In this document: piece by piece, positions 1-8,648 of the stretch
How the letters are laid out: the number at the start of each line of letters is the position of its first letter
Position numbering within the stretch: position 1 is the stretch's first letter
DNA from: Streptomyces sp. MRC013
Lineage (GTDB): Bacteria; Actinomycetota; Actinomycetes; Streptomycetales; Streptomycetaceae
Length of the DNA stretch: 64,000 bases
NCBI RefSeq assembly: GCF_023614235.1
Contig: NZ_CP094264.1
Coordinates: 2,480,001-2,544,000 of the forward strand
Direction of reading: 5' to 3'
The notes under the pieces: generated by a model
Database searches by the model: none
What the model saw: only the letters and a program-made list of their open reading frames with translations
What the model was told of the DNA's origin: nothing
Program-made: the position numbers and the translations under genes

Positions 1-1222
1 TCAGCTCGCCGTCGAGCATCGCCACCCGCTCCCGCATGCCGGCGATGCCGTGCCCGGCGCCCGGCGACGGCTTGACCGGGCCGCGCGGCGGGCCGTTCAC
101 CACCCGCAGCCCCAGCCCGCCCAGCACGTAGCCGACCTCCACGCGGGCCGCCGCGCCCGGCGCGTGCCGCAGCACGTTCGACAGCGCCTCCTGCACGATG
201 CGGTACGCGGACAGCTCCACGCCCTGCGGCAGCACCCGCACCGCGCCGGTCACCGCCTTGTCGACGTCCAGCCCGGCGTCGCGGACGTTGGCGATCAGCG
301 CGTCCAGGTCGGCGAGGGTCGGCTGCGGGGCGTCGGGCGCCTCGTAGTCCTCCGCGCGGACGACGCCGAGGACGCGCCGCAGCTCGGCCAGCGCGGCCAC
401 CGCGTTCTCCCGGATCGTCAGGAACGCCTGCTCCAGCTCGGGCGGCGGGTTCTCCACCCGGTACGGGGCGGCCTCCGCCTGGATGGCGACGACCGACATG
501 TGGTGGGCCACCACGTCGTGCAGCTCCCGCGCGATCGTGGTGCGCTCCTCCAGCAGGGTGCGCATCGAACGCTCCTGCGCGGTGGCGGTCCGCTGCGCCG
601 TCACCTCCTCCCGCGCCGCGCGCCGCACGTGCCACACGGTGACCGCGAGCAGGGCGAGCGCGGCGGCGAACAGCAGCTGGGCCGTGGCGTCGCCGTCGTC
701 CCCGTCGCCGAGCACGGCCCCCGCGGACAGCCCGTACACGCCGGTGACCACCCACATCCACGCCGCCGCGCGCGGCCGGGTCCGGGCCGCGACGAGCGTC
801 ACGACGACGAGGTGCGAGAGGAAGGCGGCGGGCGACCACACCCCCCAGCCCCCGGCGACGACCGCGTACACCGACGTGGCCAGCAGCGACGCCCAGAAGG
901 CGGCGACGGGCCGGACCAGCGTGAGGAGCACGGGCACCACCGGGACGAGCGCGGTGGGGAGGAAGCCCGTCGTGCCGTACCCCGCGGCGAGGACCAGCAG
1001 CGCGGCCGCGGCGACCACGAGGTGCGGCACCCACAGCAGCCGCCGGCGTATCCGCTCGGGCAGCCGCCGGGCGAGGGGGCCGTCCGGGGGCGCGGGAGGG
1101 AGGGGCCGGTAGGCGAGGGCGTCCTGCACGAGGTCCTCCCGCAGGCCCCGGAGCAGTCCCACCGCGTGGTGGAACTCGGGGCTGCGGCCGGCCGGGGCGA
1201 TGCGCTGCGTCGTCTCGGTCAC
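1..1222 (-). CDS. Sensor histidine kinase, NarL/DesK type (partial; 3' end beyond window)
   Basis: Membrane sensor kinase of a two-component system, reading out of the left edge so the last residues are missing. From the GTG at 1222 the protein has a charged N-terminus, a hydrophobic block of several membrane segments (about residues 65-200), a short coiled linker, then a HisKA_3 dimerisation box ARELHDVVAHHMS near residue 230 with the phospho-accepting His. The HATPase part shows the N-box SNVLRHA (about 347) and the G-box GHGIAGMRERV near the window edge. A second in-frame GTG lies 9 bases upstream, so the start is uncertain by three codons. A LuxR-type response regulator would be expected just outside the window. 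The signal sensed cannot be read from the sequence. Confidence 0.9.
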   Translation of the reverse strand, partial: MTETTQRIAPAGRSPEFHHAVGLLRGLREDLVQDALAYRPLPPAPPDGPLARRLPERIRRRLLWVPHLVVAAAALLVLAAGYGTTGFLPTALVPVVPVLLTLVRPVAAFWASLLATSVYAVVAGGWGVWSPAAFLSHLVVVTLVAARTRPRAAAWMWVVTGVYGLSAGAVLGDGDDGDATAQLLFAAALALLAVTVWHVRRAAREEVTAQRTATAQERSMRTLLEERTTIARELHDVVAHHMSVVAIQAEAAPYRVENPPPELEQAFLTIRENAVAALAELRRVLGVVRAEDYEAPDAPQPTLADLDALIANVRDAGLDVDKAVTGAVRVLPQGVELSAYRIVQEALSNVLRHAPGAAARVEVGYVLGGLGLRVVNGPPRGPVKPSPGAGHGIAGMRERVAMLDGEL

Positions 1223-1393
1223 GACAACCACCGTACGGACGCGGACGCCGCGGGGCGTCGGACCGGAGGGGGTTTCCCGGCGTCCGTCCTGAGTACTACG
1301 GCGGCACCGCGGCGCGCCCGCACCGACCTCGCGGCGGGCCCGCACCGGCCCCGCCCCGTCCCGGGACCTGCCGGGCACGTCCGCACCCGCGCC

Positions 1394-1429
1394 GGGCGCG
1401 GGGGCGCGGGGGCGCGGGGGGCGCGGGGG
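1394..1429 (+). other. G-run tract, G-quadruplex candidate
   Basis: Five runs of three to six G separated only by CGC lie between the start of the kinase gene and the end of the hydrolase gene. The spacing fits a G-quadruplex on the + strand. The rest of 1223-1436 holds nothing recognisable. Confidence 0.4.
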
Positions 1430-1436
1430 CACCGCG

Positions 1437-2306
1437 TCACCAGGCGAGTTGGGCGATCTCCTCCGCGACCACCGCGCAGGCGTCCGCCGCCGGGTCGATC
1501 AGCGGGAAGTGCCCCACCCCGTCCAGGACGGTCAGCCCGACCGTCTCGCCCGCCCGCGCGGCCGCCTCGGCGTACGCCTCGGCGACCGGCAGCGGCACCA
1601 CGCTGTCCTCGCGGCCCTGCACGACGGTGGTGGCGATGCCCGTGGGCAGCAGGGCGGCCGGGTCCGCCGAAGCGGCCCGCTCCGCGAACCGGTCGCCGCC
1701 GCCCAGGAGCTGCGCCACGGCGCCACCGCACACGTCCAGCTCCACCGCCCGCCCGAAGTGCGCGATCGGCGCGAGCGCGACGACCCCGCGCAGCTCGGGC
1801 GGCTCCGGCCGCCGCCACGGCGAACCGGCCGGCAGGACGTGCCGGGCGGCGGCCCACAGCGCGAGGTGGCCCCCGGCGGAGTGGCCGGTGACGACCGTGC
1901 GGCGCGGATCCGCCCGCGGCAGGTGCTCGGCGGCCAGTGCGGGCAGCGCGTCCAGCACCGCCGCCACGTCGTCGAACGTCTCGGGCCACCGCCCCGCCAC
2001 CGGTTCCGTGCCCCCGGGCGCGGGGAGGCCGGCACCGCGCCGGTACTCGACGCTGGCGACGGCGAACCCGCGGCGGGCGAGGTGGTCCGCGAAGGGGGAG
2101 ACGTGCCGCCGGTCGTACCGCGTCCGCCAGGCACCGCCGTGCAGGACGACGACGAGCGGGACCCGGCCGCCCCGGCCCCGGGGCGCGTGGAAGTCCACGA
2201 CCTGGTCGGGGTGCGCGCCGTACGAGGCGGTGGAGTCGGGGTCGACGGCCGGGTGCGACAGGGCCGACGCCTCCTCGGCGGCGTCGCGGGCGGCGGGGTC
2301 GGGCAT
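1437..2306 (-). CDS. Alpha/beta hydrolase, probable kynurenine formamidase
   Basis: 289-residue alpha/beta hydrolase. Visible motifs are the oxyanion-hole HGGAW (about residue 56), the nucleophile elbow GHSAGG (about 143), and a late catalytic-type Asp and His (VGHFPLID near 268). HGGxW is typical of the arylformamidase/esterase branch. The gene follows tryptophan 2,3-dioxygenase and kynureninase on the same strand, so the likely role is hydrolysis of N-formylkynurenine to kynurenine, the step missing between those two enzymes. No KynB-type metal-dependent formamidase is present in the window. A terminator-like hairpin separates it from kynU, so it may have its own transcript. A GAAAGG sequence precedes the ATG. 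The function comes from context; another small-ester hydrolase activity is possible. Confidence 0.75.
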   Translation of the reverse strand: MPDPAARDAAEEASALSHPAVDPDSTASYGAHPDQVVDFHAPRGRGGRVPLVVVLHGGAWRTRYDRRHVSPFADHLARRGFAVASVEYRRGAGLPAPGGTEPVAGRWPETFDDVAAVLDALPALAAEHLPRADPRRTVVTGHSAGGHLALWAAARHVLPAGSPWRRPEPPELRGVVALAPIAHFGRAVELDVCGGAVAQLLGGGDRFAERAASADPAALLPTGIATTVVQGREDSVVPLPVAEAYAEAAARAGETVGLTVLDGVGHFPLIDPAADACAVVAEEIAQLAW

Positions 2307-2340
2307 GCTGCTCGGCCTTTCGGTGAGGGGCCGGACCGGC

Positions 2341-2385
2341 CCGGCCTGCGGGGACCGTACCAGGGCGGAGGTCCCCGCAGGCCGG
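2341..2385 (-). terminator. Terminator after kynU
   Basis: Perfect 16-bp stem (2341-2356 with 2370-2385) and a 13-base loop, just downstream of the kynureninase stop and upstream of the hydrolase start. Confidence 0.7.
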
Positions 2386-2399
2386 CTCGGACGGCGGCG

Positions 2400-3644
2400 C
2401 TACCGCCCGGCGCACACCTCCGCGAGCACGCGGGCCGCGCGCTCGGTGTCGGCGAAGCCCACGTACAGCGGGGTGAAGCCGAAACGCAGCACGTCGGGGC
2501 GGCGCAGGTCGCCCACGACGCCGCGCTCGATCAGCCGCGCCATGACGGCGGGCGCGTCCTCGCAGGCCAGCGCGACCTGGCTGCCGCGCTCCGCGTGCGC
2601 GGCCGGGGTGAGGGAGGTGAGCCGCCCCTCGGGGACGTACGCGCGGACGCACTCCAGGAAGAAGTCCGTCAGCGCGAGGCTCTTGGCCCGCACCTCGTGC
2701 ACCGACACCCCGTCCCACACGTCGAGCGCCGCCTCCAGCGCCAGCATCGACAGGATGTCGGGCGTACCGACCCTGCCGCGCCGCGCGCCGTCCGCCGCCG
2801 CGTAGCCGGGGGACATCGCGAACGGGTCCGCGTGGGAGTTCCAGCCGGGCAGCGGCGAGTCGAAGCGCCGCTGGTGGCGCTCGGCGACGTACAGGTACGC
2901 GGGGGCGCCGGGCCCGCCGTTGAGGTACTTGTACGTGCAGCCGACGGCCAGGTCCACGCCGTTGGCGTCCAGGTCGACGGGGAGGGCGCCCGCGCTGTGG
3001 CACAGGTCCCACACCGCGAGGGCGCCCGCCTCCCGCACGGCGGCGGTGATGCCGGGCAGGTCGTGGAGGCGGCCGGTGCGGTAGTCGACGTGGTTGACGA
3101 GCGCGGCGGCCGTGCGCGGGCCGACCGCGGCCGGCACGTCGCCGGGTGCGACGGGCACCAGGCGGCGGCCGGTCATCCGGGCGGCGGACTCGGCGATGTA
3201 CCCGTCCGTGGGGAACGTCGTCGCGTCCACGACGATCTCGTCCCGGCCGTCGCCGGCCAGGCGCACCGCCCCGACCAGCGCCTTGAAGACGTTCACGCTG
3301 GTCGAGTCGCCGACGACGACCTGACCGGGCGCCGCGCCGACGAGCGGGGCGATCCGCTCGCCGATCCGCTCGGGCGCGGTCCACCAGCCGCTCTCCTCCC
3401 ACGAGCGGATGCGCAGCTCGCCCCACTCGTGGGCGACGACGTGCGCCATCCGGGCCGGTACGTGGCGGGGCAGCGCGCCGAGCGAGTTGCCGTCGAGGTA
3501 GACCACGCCGTCGTCGAGCGCGAACAGGTCGCGCCGCTCCGCCAGCGGGTCGGCGGCGTCCAGCTCGGCGGCCCGCGCCGCCGGGGCCGGAGCGGTCGGG
3601 GCCGGGGTGTCGCGGCCGTCGGTGTTCCGGATGAGGTCAGACAT
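2400..3644 (-). CDS. kynU: Kynureninase
   Basis: PLP enzyme that splits kynurenine into anthranilate and alanine. The chosen ATG (MSDLIRNTDG) gives 414 residues, the usual family length. The reading frame stays open further upstream, but that part overlaps kynA and looks random. Visible features are YLDGNSLG (about residue 48), the phosphate-binding VVGDSTSVN (about 113), a conserved WDLCHSAGALP (about 213), and the PLP lysine in GCTYKYLNGGPG (about 238). The start overlaps the kynA stop by 8 bases, which implies translational coupling. Together with kynA it forms the tryptophan-to-anthranilate route, used in catabolism and sometimes to supply secondary metabolism. Confidence 0.95.
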   Translation of the reverse strand: MSDLIRNTDGRDTPAPTAPAPAARAAELDAADPLAERRDLFALDDGVVYLDGNSLGALPRHVPARMAHVVAHEWGELRIRSWEESGWWTAPERIGERIAPLVGAAPGQVVVGDSTSVNVFKALVGAVRLAGDGRDEIVVDATTFPTDGYIAESAARMTGRRLVPVAPGDVPAAVGPRTAAALVNHVDYRTGRLHDLPGITAAVREAGALAVWDLCHSAGALPVDLDANGVDLAVGCTYKYLNGGPGAPAYLYVAERHQRRFDSPLPGWNSHADPFAMSPGYAAADGARRGRVGTPDILSMLALEAALDVWDGVSVHEVRAKSLALTDFFLECVRAYVPEGRLTSLTPAAHAERGSQVALACEDAPAVMARLIERGVVGDLRRPDVLRFGFTPLYVGFADTERAARVLAEVCAGR

Positions 3645-4491
3645 GGCTGCGGGCCGTCCACAGCTCGGGGAACACGTTCCTGCCGGCCCGCTTCTCCAGC
3701 CAGGCGACCCCGGCGGAGCCGCCCGTGCCGGTCTTGGAGCCCATCGCACGGCGGGTGGCGACCAGGTGGTCGTTGCGCCAGCGCCACACGAGCTCGGCCA
3801 CGTCGGTGAGCGCCTCGCCCAGGTCGACCAGGTCACGGTGGTCCTCCGGGGCGGCGTACAGCTCGGCCCAGACCTCCTCGATCCGCTGCGACGGCTCGTA
3901 CCGCTGCGTCAGGTCCCGCTCCAGGACCTCCGCCGGCACGGGCAGGCCGCGCCGCGCCAGCAGCCGCAGCACCTCGTCGTACAGGCTGGGCTCGGCGAGC
4001 GCCTTCTCCAGCTCGGCGTGGACGCGCGGCGCGCCGCGGTGCGGGACCAGCATGGAGGCGGACTTGTCACCCAGCAGGAACTCCATGCGGCGGTACATCG
4101 CCGACTGGAAGCCGGAGCCCTCGCCGAGCGCGGACCGGTACCGGTTGAACTGCCCGGGCGTGAGGCGGGCGATCGGGTTCCAGGAGGCGTTCAGCGCCTC
4201 CAGCTCGTGCGCCGAGCGGCGCAGGGCGGCCATCGCGTCGGGGATCCGGTCCTCGCGCAGCGCGCGGCCCGCGGTCTCCCACTCGTGGACGATGACGGTG
4301 AACCACAACTCCATCACCTGGGTGGTCACCAGGAACACCATCTCTCCGGGGTCGTCGGAGCGCGGGTGCTGGAGGTGGGTGAGGACGTCCGCCCGGACGT
4401 AGTCCTCGTAGGGCGTGGTGCCCGCGAAGTCCAGGTTCGGCGTGTCCGAACCGGTCTCGGGGCCGGCAGGGGTGGTAGGCGAAGTAGACAT
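3637..4491 (-). CDS. kynA: Tryptophan 2,3-dioxygenase
   Basis: Heme dioxygenase that opens the indole ring of tryptophan to give N-formylkynurenine. About 284 residues, near the bacterial family length. Characteristic segments are the N-terminal YEDYVRADVLTHLQHPR, the helix FLVTTQVMELWFTVIVHEW, and the loop LTPGQFNRYRSALGEGSGFQS near the active site. I chose the ATG at 4491 because GGAG lies 8 bases upstream. A TTG at 4506 is in frame but has no ribosome site. The gene is first in the kynA-kynU pair and ends inside the kynU start. Three small dyads lie in its 5' region. Confidence 0.95.
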   Translation of the reverse strand: MSTSPTTPAGPETGSDTPNLDFAGTTPYEDYVRADVLTHLQHPRSDDPGEMVFLVTTQVMELWFTVIVHEWETAGRALREDRIPDAMAALRRSAHELEALNASWNPIARLTPGQFNRYRSALGEGSGFQSAMYRRMEFLLGDKSASMLVPHRGAPRVHAELEKALAEPSLYDEVLRLLARRGLPVPAEVLERDLTQRYEPSQRIEEVWAELYAAPEDHRDLVDLGEALTDVAELVWRWRNDHLVATRRAMGSKTGTGGSAGVAWLEKRAGRNVFPELWTARSHV

Positions 4492-4511
4492 CGCTGTCTC
4501 CGTCAATGCGT

Positions 4512-4585
4512 GCTACCGGGTAGCGGTCCGCTCCTTCCGTGGGTGAGGGAGCCCCGGTCCCCTCGGGACCGGGCGTGATCCACGC
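4512..4585 (-). promoter_or_regulatory. Three short dyads upstream of kynA
   Basis: Perfect short inverted repeats in a row: GCTAC-cgg-GTAGC (4512-4524), CCGGTCCC-ctc-GGGACCGG (4554-4572) and GCGTG-atc-CACGC (4573-4585). They lie between the kynA start and the next gene, so they could be operator or leader hairpins. No known regulator motif was recognised. Confidence 0.35.
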
Positions 4586-4653
4586 CGTCGGTCCCGATCG
4601 CATCATGACACGAACACCTCTGCGGTGTAACGGCCGCCTTCGCGGGCCTGACA

Positions 4654-4676
4654 CCGCCCCCGGCCTGCGGGGGCGG
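4654..4676 (-). terminator. Terminator downstream of the DUF3151 fragment
   Basis: CCGCCCCC / GGGGGCGG stem with a 7-base loop, just past the stop of the truncated DUF3151 gene. Confidence 0.5.
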
Positions 4677-4683
4677 CGGGACG

Positions 4684-4833
4684 TCAGCCCAGGGTGTCGG
4701 CGGCGAGCGGGGAGGAGTCGCGCAGGAACGCCGAGCAGCGCTCGTACTCCTCCTGCTCGCCGATCTCCCGGGCCGCCCGCGCCAGGGCGTGCAGCGAGCG
4801 CAGGAACCCCCGGTTCGGCTCGTGCTCCCACGG
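4684..4833 (-). pseudogene. DUF3151 gene, 3' fragment (left of island)
   Basis: C-terminal third of a DUF3151 protein: VPWEHEPNRGFLRSLHALA followed by ARAAREIGEQEEYERCSAF and a normal stop. The missing N-terminal part lies 7.8 kb away at 12608-12882 on the same strand. Upstream of VPWEH the sequence becomes unrelated, so the gene was cut at codons for PWEH. Open frame continues upstream to 5109 but no longer resembles the family. The function of DUF3151 is unknown; it is a small conserved actinobacterial protein usually next to the aldolase gene. Confidence 0.85.
4822..4833 (+). repeat. Left attachment core (attL)
   Basis: GTGCTCCCACGG, encoding PWEH on the minus strand in the DUF3151 fragment. 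Repeated exactly at 12608-12619. Confidence 0.65.
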
Positions 4834-5540
4834 GACGGGTGGAAGGTGTACCCCCATGGCAGGAGTGGCCGGACAGCCTCGCGACCCGGTTGCCGGAGCG
4901 GAACCCGGAGCGGGCGGGGGCCCCGCCAGGGCCTGCTCACGGAGTGGACGGGCCGGAAGCCCCTGACGGGCGAGGCGCGCAAACCCGCCAGGACACGTGC
5001 CGCTGTGCACGACGGCGGCGACCCGAGGGCCGCCGCGTCGGGGCGGTGGAGTGCCGGGCTTCCGCCCAGACCGACGGGATCCGAACTCACGGGTTCCTTC
5101 GCCCCGCACGCGGTTCGGTCCCGATCCCTGCCTGCGGGGTTACCGTTTCGCCCGGTCACAGCGCTGGTGTGTGGTGGGTTCGCACGATGTTGCGGAGGCG
5201 TGGCGGCGGGGCGGCTCGCGGGTGCCTCCACGTGGTGCAGATTTGTTGCACCTGCTTCGAAAACACCACCGGGTCTGCGCCGCAAGCCCGGGAATCAGCG
5301 CCGCTCAAACAAGTCATTTGCCGCCCCGCCTGCGGAGGCACCCTCCGGCGTGGTGGCATTGCTGGACGTCGGGATACCCGTGTCGACCGCTGCTCGCCGC
5401 TCCGAAGGGCATGGATGAGACACACCTTTCGCCATCTGTTCAGGACCCTTCCCCCGCTGTCTCGGCGGCACGTACGAGCCGTGGCCTGACCGACGCGGCC
5501 AGGCGGTGTCCAACGCGGACCGACCCGCGACAGAGACAGG
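4834..5540. other. Left end of island, no gene recognised
   Basis: About 700 bases with several open frames but none with family resemblance or a convincing start. It contains a dyad GGTGCA-N7-TGCACC at 5234-5252, a possible recombinase or regulator site. It probably holds the left attachment arm. Confidence 0.5.
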
Positions 5541-5583
5541 CCGGACCACCCTTCGAACCATCGGGTGGACGAGGGTGGTCCGG
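5541..5583 (-). terminator. Terminator of the ABC exporter operon
   Basis: 12-bp perfect stem (5541-5552 with 5572-5583) just downstream of the permease stop at 5600. Confidence 0.65.
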
Positions 5584-5599
5584 TGGGTCCGGCTCCTGG

Positions 5600-7801
5600 T
5601 CAGTCTGCGGCCGGACGCCAGTGGGAGGCACCTCGCGCCGATGACCAGGCCCCACATCCCCAGATTCCAGCACTGAGGATCAGCACGCCACCCATGAGGT
5701 AGCCGAGTACCGGCCACGACAGCTGTGCGCCGACCACAGGGTCTGTGTAGGGACCGGAGAGCCAGAGGTACACGACCGCCCCGATGACGGCCGCGAGAAC
5801 GGTGGGCATGAGCAGGACCCACGCCGCGACCGAGACAAAGAGTCCGCGACGCCCCGTGAGTACGCCGAGCGGGGCGAAGGACCTGCTGTGACGGAGGAAC
5901 TCGGCGATGCTGTTGAGACCGATGGCCAGACCAACGACGATCAGCGCGAAGCAGCCGAGAAGCATGATCCAGTTCACCCGGGACTCGCGGAGCAGGGAGC
6001 TGCTCAGCCAGCCCCCGCCGGGAGCCTCCACCACGGTCGCCATGGCGAGGTGGCGGTTGGCCGCCCGCTTCACCGCGGCGACATCCAGGTCCTTCCCCGA
6101 CACCGACATGAGCACCAGTTGGCTGGATTCCTCGGCTGACACCTTGCCGAGGAGCGGACCTTCCCTCAGCTGGATCTGCCCACTGGGGGCGTGCCACCGT
6201 GCGAGTTCGGCCAGCCTGTTGTCACGGTCCACGACTGTTGCCGGGGAGCTGTTCTTGCTGCACGCCCGGTGGATGACCCGGAGCTGCTCGCATGGTGCCT
6301 GAAGCACGGACTGTACGGTTCCGTCGGGAACCGGTCCAGTACGTAGGGAGAACACCGCCACGTCCTTGGGTACGTCAGCGAGAAAGGCCGGCGTGCGGGT
6401 GTCGCCCCGCGGTGTCGCGACGGTGACGACGCTCGTGCCGACGCGTTCGGCTGTCGCCTTGGCTGCGATCATGGGCTCGCTCAAGCGACTCGTGTTGAGC
6501 TGGACCTGGCCGATCAGACCGATGGCGACGACGAATCCGGCGACCAGCCGGGCGGTGACACCGGGTTGTGCGACCAGCCACCGTCCGGCGATCAGAGTGC
6601 CCCTGCCGCCGTACCGGCGTCCGATCCGCGTGAGAAGTCGTCCCAGGGCAGCGGCTGCCAGAGCGAGAACGGACGGCAGGGTAGCGAACACGGTCAGCAC
6701 TCCCACGAAGTAGACGGCCAGGAACAACCTCGGGCTGTCGGCCGCGAGGAGTCCGGGACCTCTGGTCGCGAGCAGTAGTGCCACCGGAAAGAGCGCGGGC
6801 CACCAGCGGGGCATCCTGCGGCTTCCACCTCCGGGTCGGGTGGTGGGGTGCGACGTGTTGTGCCGGTGCAACACGATCACTACGAGAAGGACCAACAGAA
6901 CGCACGCGAGGGCCGTCAGCACCAGCGGTACGGTGGCGGTGCGGGTGGTCTCGGCGGGGACGACGAAATCCGTGAACGGAAGGGTGGCACCCGCTGCGAC
7001 CAGGGCCACGAGCCCTCCGAGGCCGAGCGCCGCGCCGAGGACGACCGGAAGCCCCGCTTCGCCCAAGTTGACCAGCGCCCGGGCCGTCGAACTGGCGCCG
7101 AGAGCGTCCAGCAAGGCCGCCCTTCGGTCCCGCGCCTCGCCGCCCACCCTGGCCGCGATCACCACGAGCACTCCGGCGGGGAAGATCATGAGACCGACGA
7201 CGGCGAGCGCGAACAGCTCCAGGGGCTCGACGAACAGGGGATCGCCCACGAGGGGGCCCGGGGCACCGTAACCGGTGATCGTGAACATCCCCTCCTCGTC
7301 GACCAGGGGCTCGGAGGGTCGAACGTAGGCCAGTCGTTCCGAGGGGGTGGAGAGACCGGCCTCGCTGATTCGACCCGCGTCTCGTCCCAGCCGGTCCGTG
7401 ATCCCTTCCACCGCGCCGACCTCCGCAAGGGCCGGTGACAGCACTGCCTCGCCTGGGCCGGGCCAGGCCTTCACACCGGGTGGCGGAGGGGCATCAGCGG
7501 ACAGTGGAACCACCGAAATCACGGAGTACTGCAGGCCGTCCACCACATCGAAGCCCGGCTTCCACAAGGCGATGGGCTTCTCGGCGGGATGCCCTTCAAG
7601 CACACGCGGGCTGCGCGCTTCTGACTTCCGCGTCATGTCTTCGTACACGGCAGTAGCGGTGACGAGTGCTCCTCCGCCCAGCACGAGGGCCGCCGCCGCG
7701 CACAACAGTGCGACGGCTCTGATGAGGCCTCCGCGCGAGCCCGCGCCCGCGGCCCGGCCGACCCGCAGTAGCTGTACGCCCAGTCGTTTGCCCCCCATCA
7801 C
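5600..7801 (-). CDS. FtsX/MacB-like ABC transporter permease
   Basis: 733-residue membrane protein. One N-terminal membrane segment (about residues 27-48) is followed by an extracytoplasmic domain to about 195. A group of three or four membrane segments (195-325) comes next, then segments in the middle of the protein, and a final set near the C-terminus. This doubled FtsX-like layout is common in actinobacterial MacB/bacteriocin-type exporters. Its start overlaps the ATPase stop by 4 bases (ATGA), so the two are translationally coupled. The linked secreted protein upstream suggests export of, or immunity to, a peptide. The codons are less GC-biased than in the flanking chromosome. The substrate is not shown by the sequence. 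Confidence 0.8.
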   Translation of the reverse strand: MMGGKRLGVQLLRVGRAAGAGSRGGLIRAVALLCAAAALVLGGGALVTATAVYEDMTRKSEARSPRVLEGHPAEKPIALWKPGFDVVDGLQYSVISVVPLSADAPPPPGVKAWPGPGEAVLSPALAEVGAVEGITDRLGRDAGRISEAGLSTPSERLAYVRPSEPLVDEEGMFTITGYGAPGPLVGDPLFVEPLELFALAVVGLMIFPAGVLVVIAARVGGEARDRRAALLDALGASSTARALVNLGEAGLPVVLGAALGLGGLVALVAAGATLPFTDFVVPAETTRTATVPLVLTALACVLLVLLVVIVLHRHNTSHPTTRPGGGSRRMPRWWPALFPVALLLATRGPGLLAADSPRLFLAVYFVGVLTVFATLPSVLALAAAALGRLLTRIGRRYGGRGTLIAGRWLVAQPGVTARLVAGFVVAIGLIGQVQLNTSRLSEPMIAAKATAERVGTSVVTVATPRGDTRTPAFLADVPKDVAVFSLRTGPVPDGTVQSVLQAPCEQLRVIHRACSKNSSPATVVDRDNRLAELARWHAPSGQIQLREGPLLGKVSAEESSQLVLMSVSGKDLDVAAVKRAANRHLAMATVVEAPGGGWLSSSLLRESRVNWIMLLGCFALIVVGLAIGLNSIAEFLRHSRSFAPLGVLTGRRGLFVSVAAWVLLMPTVLAAVIGAVVYLWLSGPYTDPVVGAQLSWPVLGYLMGGVLILSAGIWGCGAWSSARGASHWRPAAD

Positions 7802-8535
7802 GCCTCACCGCCGGCCTCGTCGGTCAGGATCAGGCGCCCGTCCGACAGTACGAGACAACGATCAGCCCGGTTGGCGATCTCGATGTCGTGGGTGACGACC
7901 AGAAGCGCGCAGCCCCAGCGGTGGGGAACCGAGAAGAGCAGCTCGGCCACGGCATCTCGGTTGCGGATGTCGAGGGCACCCGTCGGTTCGTCCGCGAGGA
8001 GAATCGTGGGCTTGTTGATCAGAGCTCGCGCCACTGCGACTCGTTGTCTTTCTCCCCCGGAGAGCTGAGCCGTGGGAGTGCTGTCAGCGGGGACACCGAG
8101 CTCCTTCAGCAGTGTTGCTGCGTGGGCGTACGCCTCGGTGTGCGGAACGCTCGCCAGCAGTGCGGCCAGCGCCACGTTCTCCACCGGTGTGAGCTCCGGC
8201 AGCAGTTCACCGAACTGGAACACCACACCCATGTGGTCGCGCCTGTGTCGCGCCAGCTCGCGCCGACCCAGGCCGGTGATGTCCGTGCCCGCCACACTCA
8301 CGGTTCCCTCCTGGGGCTTGACCAGCCCCAGAAGACACGCAAGCAGAGTGCTCTTGCCGCTCCCGCTGGGTCCCATGACCGCTACGGACTCACCGACCGC
8401 CACGTCGAATTCGGCGCTCTCGAGCAGTTGCCGGTCCCCGATCCGGCAGGACAGTCCATGCACGTCGAGGGAGGGCCTACCCGTTCCCTCCGTGCTCCGG
8501 CTCATGGCCGTAACGGCGGCCCCTCTGTCTGACAT
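7798..8535 (-). CDS. ABC transporter ATP-binding protein
   Basis: 245-residue ATPase of the LolD/MacB class. Walker A GPSGSGKS (about residue 55), the Q-loop in GVVFQFGELLPELTPVENV, the signature LSGGERQRVAVARAL (about 158), Walker B ILLADEPTGALD (about 178) and the H-loop VVTHD (about 213) are all intact, so it should be active. It partners with the overlapping permease. Internal ATGs at residues 11 and beyond make the exact start uncertain. The neighbour upstream on the same strand is the small secreted protein, separated by a very strong hairpin, so the exporter may be made by limited read-through from the peptide promoter. Confidence 0.9.
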   Translation of the reverse strand: MSDRGAAVTAMSRSTEGTGRPSLDVHGLSCRIGDRQLLESAEFDVAVGESVAVMGPSGSGKSTLLACLLGLVKPQEGTVSVAGTDITGLGRRELARHRRDHMGVVFQFGELLPELTPVENVALAALLASVPHTEAYAHAATLLKELGVPADSTPTAQLSGGERQRVAVARALINKPTILLADEPTGALDIRNRDAVAELLFSVPHRWGCALLVVTHDIEIANRADRCLVLSDGRLILTDEAGGEA

Positions 8536-8559
8536 CCCAACCTCATTCGCGTGAACGGA

Positions 8560-8592
8560 ATCGGGCCGACCGCTGAATGCGGTCGGCCCGAT
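8560..8592 (-). terminator. Strong hairpin between secreted protein and exporter
   Basis: 14-bp perfect stem (8560-8573 with 8579-8592) with the loop TGAAT. It lies after the secreted-protein gene and before the ATPase gene on the same strand, a layout that lowers downstream expression relative to the peptide. Confidence 0.8.
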
Positions 8593-8648
8593 GACTTGAG
8601 CAGGCGGAGCCGATGATTACAACTTACGGCAATCAGCTCCGGCCACGA

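Noticed and set aside
50..1891. Very long + strand open frame
   Set aside because: Antisense shadow of the kinase and hydrolase genes; Arg/Pro/Gly-rich with no motif. Many similar long shadows occur across this GC-rich window.
4997..5644. Plus-strand open frame at the left end of the island
   Set aside because: No family resemblance, and it crosses the strong hairpin at 5541-5583.
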